A DNA stretch of 5,083 nt from Bacteroidales bacterium (GTDB lineage Bacteria > Bacteroidota > Bacteroidia > Bacteroidales > ML635J-15), in the NCBI GenBank assembly GCA_017997855.1, contig JAGOEF010000150.1:1-5083 (forward strand), in the 5' to 3' direction. The notes under the pieces are model-generated. The model saw only the letters and a program-made list of their open reading frames with translations, was not told the origin of the DNA and searched no databases. Of the stretch, positions 1-5,083 are shown piece by piece (position 1 is the first letter of the stretch; the number at the start of each line of letters is the position of its first letter). The position numbers and the translations under genes are program-made.

Positions 1-1
1 T

Positions 2-253
2 GGAAATACAAAACAATTTGTTGAGGAATTTCTTGCCGGATATTCAGAGAAATTGGCCCCCGATGGTAATATGTATGTTCCCGATTTCGATAATATTGGC
101 AATATTGAACTGACTGCCATTGATTTTGCAGGTGAAAACGAGTGTTATGTGGTTTTCAGAATTACCCTGAAGTCGGAAAACTATTTTGAAGCCGGTGTAA
201 TGATTCACTATTACTCCAGGAAAAAAATGGGTTTTGTGGGTGCTATGGGATAG
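2..253 (+). CDS. C-terminal part of an unrecognised protein (5' end outside window)
   Basis: An open frame enters from the left edge (first full codon at 2) and ends at a TAG at 251-253, giving 83 visible residues. A TTG at 53 could be read as a start, but the frame is open and protein-like upstream of it (GNTKQFVEEFLAGYSEKL), so this is most likely the tail of a longer gene. The visible part is acidic and aromatic-rich. It alternates short hydrophobic stretches with polar ones (for example IELTAIDFAG and CYVVFRITL), suggesting a soluble beta-rich C-terminal domain. There is no membrane span and no catalytic motif I recognise. It converges on the symporter gene. I cannot assign a family or function. 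Confidence 0.7.
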   Translation, partial: GNTKQFVEEFLAGYSEKLAPDGNMYVPDFDNIGNIELTAIDFAGENECYVVFRITLKSENYFEAGVMIHYYSRKKMGFVGAMG

Positions 254-260
254 TTCTTGT

Positions 261-287
261 AAAAAAAATGCCCGCAAAACGGGCATT
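261..287 (-). terminator. Rho-independent terminator of the symporter transcript
   Basis: An 8-bp perfect stem (267-274 with 280-287, AATGCCCG/CGGGCATT) closes a 5-nt loop. On the minus strand it is followed directly by a run of T (complement of the eight A at 261-268). It begins about 20 nt beyond the symporter stop codon, the expected place for an intrinsic terminator. Read on the plus strand the same hairpin lacks a T-tract, being followed by CAATCAATTTCAT, so it should work poorly or only through the stem for the convergent gene ending at 253. Confidence 0.88.
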
Positions 288-307
288 CAATCAATTTCAT
301 AATTTAT

Positions 308-1780
308 TTAGTTGCGGCAGCTTCCTTTGCAGCAAAAACTGCTGAACAGGGGGTTTATTACCAATGAGGTAATCATACCAATGGTTCCGGCGCCGGGTGC
401 AGTAAAGTACCAGGGTACAATCTGTCCTTTCATACCCAATCCGATGAAGTACAAGGCCAGACAAACACCCAAACCAATGATTCCCGATGAAATGGCTCCA
501 AGTTTGTTTACTTTTTTGCAGAACAATCCCCACACAAATGGCCCCAGGAAGAACGAGCCAATGGCACCCCACGAAATACCCAGAATTTCAACAATTACAT
601 CGAACTGCACCAATGCCAGTAATACAGCCAGCAGGATGAATACCGCACTCATAATGCGCATCAGACCGGTGAGTTTTTTGTCGGATGCATTCTTATTGAT
701 GAAACCGGCATATAAGTCTTTCGAAATAGACGAGCTACTGATGAGTACCAGCGATGCGAGAGTTGACATGGAGGCTGAGAGTATAAGTAATAATACTATC
801 ACCACTAAGGATGCAGGAATTACGCTGGTAAGCAGTTCGGGCATCAGTTTATCAAAAATGGGTTTCCCGTTGTTGAAAAGCGTAGGAGCCACTTCAGGGC
901 TGAAAAAAACGCGGGTGGTTGACCCTAGGAAGTAGGCAACGCCACCAATTATCAGGGCAAATATGGTGGAGAATATCATGCCGCGCTTAACGGCTTTCCG
1001 GTCGCGGATGGCATAAAATTTCTGCACCAACTGTGGCATGGCAAAAGGAGCAACACTAGTGAGAAATACCAGCGCGAACAGGTTGCCGAAACCTGCCGGA
1101 CCTACCAGTTGCGTAAGTTTGGGCTGTATTGCCGACAGTTTCTCGGTGATATTCATGAGACCGCCGCCTTTATTCAGGGTGAACCCAAAGAGTAATAAAA
1201 CACTCACCACCATGATAATTCCAAAAATCATATCAATCATGGCCATCGATTTGTATCCGCCAAGTACGATGTAAACCGCCGTAAAAACTCCCATGAACAC
1301 CAAAGCCTGCCAATACTCGATGTTGAAATTCAGCTCGAAAAGATAGGAGAGACCCATAAAAACTGCTGCGGTATAGGGAATCAGAAAGATGAAAATAACA
1401 ACTACCGCAGCCAATTTTAGGAAAGAACTGTTATAGCGTTTTTCGAGAAACTCGCTCATGGTCGAAACGCCGTATTCGGTGGACATCTTTTTAATGCGCC
1501 ATCCCATTACGGCCCACACAAGTCCAACACCTATCAGAGCATTGAAGAAAGCAATCCAAAGTCCTGAATATCCGAATCCCCAGCCCACTTTTCCTGCAAA
1601 TCCGATGAATAAAACTGCCGAAAAATAAGCGGTACCATACGAAAATGCCGACATCCAGGCTCCTACATTACCACCGCCGAGAAAGTAATCGTTGAAAGAT
1701 TTGGTTTTTTTTAGACCCATGATGCCAATAATTACAATCATAAGGGCATAGAGGGCAATAACAATAATTTTAACAATCAT
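308..1780 (-). CDS. Sodium:solute symporter (SSS family), substrate unknown
   Basis: This 490-residue inner-membrane transporter has the length and hydrophobic pattern (about 13 spans) of the SSS family (PutP, PanF, SGLT), which couples sodium entry to solute uptake. The N-terminal span is followed by KSFNDYFLGGGNVGAWMSAFSYG (29-49), a typical family opening. LGGYKSMAMIDMIFG (173-187) and MPQLVQKFYAIRDRKAVKRG (248-267) match conserved family blocks. SASMST (335-340) corresponds to the PutP MST segment, so A336, S339 and T340 are the likely Na2-site sodium ligands; SKDLY follows at 353-357. The ATG at 1780 gives the expected N-terminus. The leader is A-rich (taaaaaagcatcaa) with no strong Shine-Dalgarno. 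The C-terminus is unusual, ending FCCKGSCRN. It lies 15 nt after the small membrane protein gene and is probably co-transcribed with it. Substrate cannot be told from sequence; organic acid, amino acid, sugar or vitamin are all possible. Confidence 0.94.
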   Translation of the reverse strand: MIVKIIVIALYALMIVIIGIMGLKKTKSFNDYFLGGGNVGAWMSAFSYGTAYFSAVLFIGFAGKVGWGFGYSGLWIAFFNALIGVGLVWAVMGWRIKKMSTEYGVSTMSEFLEKRYNSSFLKLAAVVVIFIFLIPYTAAVFMGLSYLFELNFNIEYWQALVFMGVFTAVYIVLGGYKSMAMIDMIFGIIMVVSVLLLFGFTLNKGGGLMNITEKLSAIQPKLTQLVGPAGFGNLFALVFLTSVAPFAMPQLVQKFYAIRDRKAVKRGMIFSTIFALIIGGVAYFLGSTTRVFFSPEVAPTLFNNGKPIFDKLMPELLTSVIPASLVVIVLLLILSASMSTLASLVLISSSSISKDLYAGFINKNASDKKLTGLMRIMSAVFILLAVLLALVQFDVIVEILGISWGAIGSFFLGPFVWGLFCKKVNKLGAISSGIIGLGVCLALYFIGLGMKGQIVPWYFTAPGAGTIGMITSLVINPLFSSFCCKGSCRN

Positions 1781-1795
1781 TTGATGCTTTTTTAG

Positions 1796-1969
1796 TTATT
1801 TACTTGGTTTATTATTTTCGACAGGCTTCCCAGAATATATGTTCCAAACCTTATCGATTTTATCTGCAATACGTTTGTGCGAAGTGATGACTCCAATTAT
1901 AGCCAGCCCGAGTATTACAATCAGGATAATTTCGTTTTTTGTAAGCTTACGCTTCAGGAGTTTTTTCAT
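1796..1969 (-). CDS. Small single-span membrane protein, putative symporter partner
   Basis: An ATG at 1969 opens a 57-residue frame ending in TAA (1798-1796), 15 nt before the symporter start. The N-terminus is strongly basic (MKKLLKRKLTK), followed by one hydrophobic helix at about residues 14-29 (IILIVILGLAIIGVIT). An amphipathic, charged tail (HKRIADKIDKVWNIY, 31-45) and a polar end come next. The positive-inside rule favours a cytoplasmic N-terminus, although the tail just after the helix is also basic. I recognise no named family. Known parallels are small membrane proteins encoded directly before SSS carriers, such as YhdT with PanF and the DUF485 protein YjcH with ActP, but those differ in size or span number. 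By position I infer a subunit, stabiliser or regulator of the downstream symporter. The coherent membrane-protein layout and tight spacing argue for a real gene; there is no homology evidence here. Confidence 0.72.
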   Translation of the reverse strand: MKKLLKRKLTKNEIILIVILGLAIIGVITSHKRIADKIDKVWNIYSGKPVENNKPSK

Positions 1970-1974
1970 GTGAA

Positions 1975-2006
1975 CAAAAATAAAAAAAAGAACCTGAAAA
2001 AAGCAA
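1975..2006 (-). promoter_or_regulatory. Candidate Bacteroidota-type promoter before the small membrane protein
   Basis: On the minus strand, TATTTTTG (1982-1975) fits TAnnTTTG exactly. A TTG at 2006-2004 lies 21 nt upstream, within the spacing reported for Bacteroidota -33/-7 elements. The expected transcription start would fall at or beside the ATG at 1969, implying a leaderless message or a message for the symporter alone. The match sits in a T-rich tract where chance matches are easy, so read-through from dacB remains an equally good explanation for expression of the two downstream genes. Confidence 0.3.
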
Positions 2007-2014
2007 GCCTGTGG

Positions 2015-3463
2015 TTACAATGCAGCAATAATATTTAACAAGTCTTCAACATGTTTTTTAATATCACCTTTTGAGTCATCGTAATGGTTGATAATCACAG
2101 CAAAAACGATTTCTTTTCCGCTATCGGGCCGGGCGTAACCGGCCATGGCTCTTACGCCTTTCATACTACCGCCTTTAGCATGTATTTTCCCTTTTCCGGT
2201 ACCATACTGGCAGTAACGGGTCAGTGTCCCAGAGTTTCCGGCTACCGGAAGGGTAGTCATCAGCGTACCTTGTGTTTTGGCGTTGTAGTGCATGTAGCGC
2301 AGCAGATAAACAAGCTGTGAAACGGTAACGGTGTTGAAAACCGACAAACCGGAACCATCCATAATTTGCAGTCCGTCGGTATCCATGCCTTTGTTTTTCC
2401 AGAATTCGACAATTTTCGGAAACCAGGTTGTCGGTGTGGCTTGTAATTGCTGCGCTGATGCAATGGCCAGGTGTTCGGCATACAGATTCAGACTATACAG
2501 GTTGGTGGCGTCGCAGATTCGTTTTAGCGGTGGTGATTTGGTAGTGTAAAGTACCTTTACCGGAGGGCGGTATTCTCCTTCAGGCAGACTGCGGGCAGTC
2601 TGGGTTACGGTAACCCCATTTTTCGCGAGTGCTTCGCTGAGCAATTGGGCAGCCCATAGCGGTGGATTATCAACGGAGCCTTTTATCGTGAATCGGGTCT
2701 GTTTAACGGGCAGACTGCCAATGATGGTTTTCGAGCTGCAACCCGACCCGCCGATGATAAATGATTGGTCTCCTCCTTTGGTCGCCGAGATAACTTTGTT
2801 GATAAAAGTATAACCGGGAATCTGTGGTTCCATGCCAAGCAGCAGGGTGCTGTCGCCGTCGGAGATACCGGTGCCAAAATGCAGTTTGTACATGTTTTCG
2901 TAAATACTCAGGCCACTTACCGGGGCTCCGTAATAGTTGCCAACATCTTCATAAAGCCATGAACCGGGCTGGAATGGATAACAAAACTGAGATGGATCGC
3001 CGATTACACAACCATCTATCTTCTTTATTCCGGCATTTTTGATTGCCTTAACCCATTCGCCAATAAAATTGAGGGGTTTCAGGTAATAATCGGCAAAACG
3101 ATCAGAACCCAGGCACGGGTCGCCATACCCGATAATGTACAAATTGCCATGAAGTGTGCCTGCGCTGTCGGGAACGCCCGAACAGGCAATTTCGGTTGAA
3201 AAGCTGTAGTCTTTACCCAATACTTCGAGGGCTGTCGAGGTACTGAATAACTTCATGCATGAGGCAGGAGTGAGACTTAGACGAGGGTTGTGCTGAAACA
3301 GGGTGTCGCCTGTGCGGGCGTCGATTACTAAAAGGCCCACGGATGCATTTTTCAGCAATGGATTTTTCAGCCAGTTATCGAATGATTGCTGTGAAAATGC
3401 GGCTGCCGAAAAAGTTAAGCACAGGCTGATGCAGACCATGGAAAAGTACAGATGGTGCTTCAT
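2015..3463 (-). CDS. dacB: D-alanyl-D-alanine carboxypeptidase/endopeptidase, PBP4 type (peptidase S13)
   Basis: This periplasmic penicillin-binding protein trims or cuts D-Ala-containing peptidoglycan cross-links through an acyl-serine intermediate. I chose the ATG at 3463 (482 residues) because it places a signal peptide at the N-terminus: a basic start (MKHH), a hydrophobic core and a likely AFS-QQ cleavage near residue 24. An upstream in-frame ATG at 3532 would add 23 residues and bury the signal. From the 3463 start, the SxxK motif is SCMK (Ser68 nucleophile, Lys71), within the S13-like context LTPASCMKLFSTSTALEVLG. The SxN motif is SLN (324-326), DGSGLS follows at 369-374, and the third triad is KGG (430-432) instead of the usual KTG or KSG. 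The family block EDVGNYYGAPVSGLSIYEN is also present. Length suits PBP4, whose extra domains lie between SxxK and SxN. There is no lipobox, so it is probably soluble or loosely membrane-bound. It is divergent from gpmI and 45 nt upstream of the small membrane protein gene, with no strong terminator between them. Confidence 0.92.
   Translation of the reverse strand: MKHHLYFSMVCISLCLTFSAAAFSQQSFDNWLKNPLLKNASVGLLVIDARTGDTLFQHNPRLSLTPASCMKLFSTSTALEVLGKDYSFSTEIACSGVPDSAGTLHGNLYIIGYGDPCLGSDRFADYYLKPLNFIGEWVKAIKNAGIKKIDGCVIGDPSQFCYPFQPGSWLYEDVGNYYGAPVSGLSIYENMYKLHFGTGISDGDSTLLLGMEPQIPGYTFINKVISATKGGDQSFIIGGSGCSSKTIIGSLPVKQTRFTIKGSVDNPPLWAAQLLSEALAKNGVTVTQTARSLPEGEYRPPVKVLYTTKSPPLKRICDATNLYSLNLYAEHLAIASAQQLQATPTTWFPKIVEFWKNKGMDTDGLQIMDGSGLSVFNTVTVSQLVYLLRYMHYNAKTQGTLMTTLPVAGNSGTLTRYCQYGTGKGKIHAKGGSMKGVRAMAGYARPDSGKEIVFAVIINHYDDSKGDIKKHVEDLLNIIAAL
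2585..2602. repeat. Perfect 8-bp inverted repeat inside dacB
   Basis: CAGACTGC (2585-2592) and its exact complement GCAGTCTG (2595-2602) are separated by GG. The ten-base string GGCAGACTGC that includes the left arm (2583-2592) recurs at 2709-2718. Both copies encode a Ser-Leu-Pro on the minus strand, so shared coding content explains much of the repetition. No function is implied. Confidence 0.5.
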
Positions 3464-3475
3464 AACAAATTTGTT
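3464..3475. repeat. 12-bp perfect palindrome abutting the dacB start
   Basis: AACAAATTTGTT is fully self-complementary and lies directly upstream of the dacB ATG at 3463. It shares AACAA/TTGTT half-sites with the dyad at 3532-3547, though with a 2-nt rather than a 4-nt centre. It could be an operator affecting dacB translation or transcription, or simply an AT-rich chance palindrome. The palindrome is certain; a regulatory role is speculative. Confidence 0.35.
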
Positions 3476-3477
3476 TC

Positions 3478-3508
3478 TTGTAAAACTAAGGTATTTTAGG
3501 CATCTTTG
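3478..3508 (+). promoter_or_regulatory. Candidate promoter for gpmI
   Basis: TTG (3478-3480), a 20-nt spacer and CATCTTTG (3501-3508) resemble the Bacteroidota -33/-7 pattern, with seven of eight positions matching TAnnTTTG. Transcription would begin near 3515, leaving a leader of about 55 nt before the gpmI ATG at 3569. On the opposite strand a weaker candidate for dacB is TACCTTAG (3493-3486), also one mismatch from TAnnTTTG but with no good TTG upstream. The two would overlap, so the genes may compete for polymerase. Confidence 0.38.
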
Positions 3509-3531
3509 CAGTAGATTATGGTGAACATTCA

Positions 3532-3547
3532 TAACAAAGCATTGTTA
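3532..3547. repeat. Dyad TAACAA-AGCA-TTGTTA in the gpmI leader
   Basis: Six-base arms (3532-3537 and 3542-3547) flank a 4-nt centre, 21 nt before the gpmI start. It lies downstream of the candidate gpmI promoter, so it could be an operator or a weak leader hairpin. Its core half-sites match those of the palindrome at 3464-3475. The pairing is visible; function is a guess. Confidence 0.33.
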
Positions 3548-3568
3548 ATTCTGAAAATCTGAAATACT

Positions 3569-5083
3569 ATGACACGAAAAGTATTGCTTATGATACTCGA
3601 TGGCTGGGGCATTGGCGACGGCAGCGAGCGCGATGTAATCAGCACGGCAGCAACGCCCAATATCGACAGGTTGAAGCAGTCTTTCTACAATACCAGCTTG
3701 CTCGCATCGGGCGAAAATGTGGGCTTACCCGATGGGCAGATGGGCAACAGTGAGGTGGGCCACCTGAATATAGGCGCAGGCAGGGTTGTTTATCAGGATT
3801 TGGTACGTATCAACAAAGAGGTTGAAAATGGGAATCTGGCTCGTAACGAAACCCTGGCACAGGCTTTTGAATACGCAAAAGTCAATACCAAACAGGTTCA
3901 TTTTATTGGTTTGATTGGCGATGGTGGAGTGCACAGCATGAGCCGGCATTTGTATGCTTTGTGCGATGCAGCGGTTGATGCTGGCCTCAGCAAAATATTT
4001 ATTCATGCCCTTACCGATGGACGCGACACCGACCCTATGAGCGGCAAAGCATTTACGAAAGAGGTTTTGGAGCATATCGAAGGAACTCCGGTGAAAGTGG
4101 CCAGCCTGACGGGACGCTATTATACGATGGATCGCGATAAGCGCTGGGAGAGAATCAAAGTTGGTTACGACGCCATGGTTTCGGGTATCGGACAAGCGTG
4201 CAGCGATTTGCTCGCGGGTATTCAGCAATCGTACGATCAGGGTGTTACCGACGAGTTTATCAAACCCCTGATTATGGTTGATGCTGACGGAAAACCGCTG
4301 GCAAGCATTCAGGAAGGCGATGTGGTGATTTGTTTTAACTTCCGTACCGACCGGTTGCGACAGATTAGCATTGCCCTAACGCAGAAAGATATGCCCGAAG
4401 CCGGTATGAAAACCCTTCCGCTGCAATATTACACCCTTACACGCTACGACGAAAACTTCACCGGTATTCACGTAGTCTACGACAAGCAAAATGTGAAGGA
4501 TACACTGGGCGAAACGATTTCAAAAAATGGTTTACATCAGCTCAGGATTGCTGAAACCGAAAAATATGCCCATGTGACTTTCTTTTTCAGCGGTGGCCGC
4601 GAAGATGTTTTTCCGGGTGAAAAACGCATTATGATTCCTTCGCCAAAGGTTGCCACCTACGATTTGCAACCCGAAATGAGTGCTTATGCGGTGAAGGATG
4701 CTGTTATTGATGCCCTTTCTACCGGCGAGTTTCATTTTGTATGTTTGAATTTTGCCAATGGCGATATGGTAGGGCATACCGGTGTGTACGATTCAATTTA
4801 TAAAGCAGTGGAAGCTGTGGATGATTGCGTGGGTCAGGTGGTGGCTGCAGCCCGCCGCAACGACTATGAGGTGATTATTATAGCCGACCATGGTAATGCT
4901 GACAATGCCCGCAACGAAGACGGTTCTCCCAATACTGCCCATTCGCTCAATCCGGTTCCGTTTATCGTGGTTAGCAACCGCGTGAAATCGGTGCAGTCCG
5001 GCATTCTGGCCGATGTGGCGCCCACGATTCTGTGTCTTATGGAATTGCCCATACCTGAAGATATGACGGGCAAGGTGCTGGTC
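3569..5083 (+). CDS. gpmI: 2,3-bisphosphoglycerate-independent phosphoglycerate mutase (3' end outside window)
   Basis: This cytoplasmic glycolytic and gluconeogenic enzyme interconverts 3- and 2-phosphoglycerate through a phosphoserine, using two metal ions (usually manganese). The frame is open from the ATG at 3569 to the right edge, giving 505 residues; family members are about 505-515 long, so only a few codons are missing. All key motifs are present: LMILDGWG (metal ligand D11), GNSEVGHLNIGAGR with nucleophile Ser61, VHS (His122), TDGRDTDP (R152, D153), TGRYYTMDRD (R183, R189), FNFRTDR (R259, R262), EKYAHVTFFFSGG (K332), NGDMVGHTG (D399, H403), ADHGN (D440, H441) and TAHS (H458). Residues about 77-300 form the inserted transferase-like domain between the two halves of the alkaline-phosphatase-like domain. 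The first Met fits the family N-terminus. The leader has no clear Shine-Dalgarno. No frameshift or missing active-site residue is seen, so the enzyme should be functional. Confidence 0.97.
   Translation, partial: MTRKVLLMILDGWGIGDGSERDVISTAATPNIDRLKQSFYNTSLLASGENVGLPDGQMGNSEVGHLNIGAGRVVYQDLVRINKEVENGNLARNETLAQAFEYAKVNTKQVHFIGLIGDGGVHSMSRHLYALCDAAVDAGLSKIFIHALTDGRDTDPMSGKAFTKEVLEHIEGTPVKVASLTGRYYTMDRDKRWERIKVGYDAMVSGIGQACSDLLAGIQQSYDQGVTDEFIKPLIMVDADGKPLASIQEGDVVICFNFRTDRLRQISIALTQKDMPEAGMKTLPLQYYTLTRYDENFTGIHVVYDKQNVKDTLGETISKNGLHQLRIAETEKYAHVTFFFSGGREDVFPGEKRIMIPSPKVATYDLQPEMSAYAVKDAVIDALSTGEFHFVCLNFANGDMVGHTGVYDSIYKAVEAVDDCVGQVVAAARRNDYEVIIIADHGNADNARNEDGSPNTAHSLNPVPFIVVSNRVKSVQSGILADVAPTILCLMELPIPEDMTGKVLV

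Noticed and set aside
53..253. Complete 66-residue gene starting at TTG 53
   Set aside because: The same frame is open and protein-like to the left edge, so a truncated longer gene is more likely than a TTG-started small gene.
312..935. Plus-strand open frame of 207 codons opposite the symporter
   Set aside because: It is fully antisense to a well-supported SSS gene, has no recognisable domain, and is explained by the codon bias of the real gene on the other strand.
1970..2014. Possible terminator between dacB and the small membrane protein gene
   Set aside because: The minus strand has T-runs here, but I could find only a weak AACC/GGTT pairing and no stable stem ahead of them, so an intrinsic terminator is not supported.
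2127..2144. GC-rich hairpin GGCCGG-N6-CCGGCC near the 3' end of dacB
   Set aside because: It is inside coding sequence for the conserved AGYARP region and is not followed by a T-tract on either strand. It is most simply a by-product of Gly/Ala/Arg/Pro codons.
3392..3463. dacB product as a lipoprotein because of cysteines in its signal sequence
   Set aside because: The cysteines lie inside the hydrophobic core and no lipobox (Leu-x-x-Cys with small residues) is formed. AFS-QQ is a better signal peptidase I site.
3725..4228. Minus-strand open frame of 167 codons (also 4532-4777 and 4864-5073)
   Set aside because: All lie antisense to gpmI, whose catalytic motifs are complete on the plus strand. 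They are shadow frames.
1..5083. Mobile, defence or CRISPR-type system in the window
   Set aside because: No transposase, integrase, nuclease, toxin-antitoxin pair, direct-repeat array or composition break was seen. The recognised genes are housekeeping or transport.

Overview
The window is an ordinary chromosomal segment that looks like Bacteroidota (Bacteroidetes). That placement is an inference. It rests on A-rich leaders without clear Shine-Dalgarno sites, promoter-like elements resembling the Bacteroidota -33/-7 pattern (TTG, then TAnnTTTG), and a Gram-negative PBP4-type enzyme next to a cofactor-independent phosphoglycerate mutase. I see no tRNA, rRNA, CRISPR array, insertion sequence, integrase or other mobile-element signature.

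Layout, left to right. (1) The 3' end of an unrecognised plus-strand gene stops at 253. (2) A hairpin with a T-tract on the minus-strand side (261-287) lies between two convergent genes and terminates the minus-strand one. (3) A minus-strand cluster reads leftward: a PBP4-like D-Ala-D-Ala carboxypeptidase (dacB, 3463 to 2015), then 45 nt later a 57-residue single-membrane-span protein (1969 to 1796), then 15 nt later a 490-residue sodium:solute symporter (1780 to 308). (4) A 105-bp divergent intergenic region (3464-3568) holds a candidate promoter for gpmI and two similar AACAA/TTGTT dyads. (5) gpmI, the 2,3-bisphosphoglycerate-independent phosphoglycerate mutase, runs rightward from 3569 and leaves the window in frame, probably within a few residues of its natural end.

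The genes do not form one pathway. gpmI is glycolytic, dacB trims peptidoglycan in the periplasm, and the symporter imports an unidentified solute using a cation gradient. The real functional unit is probably the small membrane protein with the symporter. It resembles known cases in which a tiny membrane protein is encoded just ahead of its transporter.

I found no convincing novel multi-gene system. The points most worth checking are the small protein upstream of the symporter, the Lys-Gly-Gly triad in dacB where Lys-Thr/Ser-Gly is usual, and the paired dyads in the dacB/gpmI divergent region.
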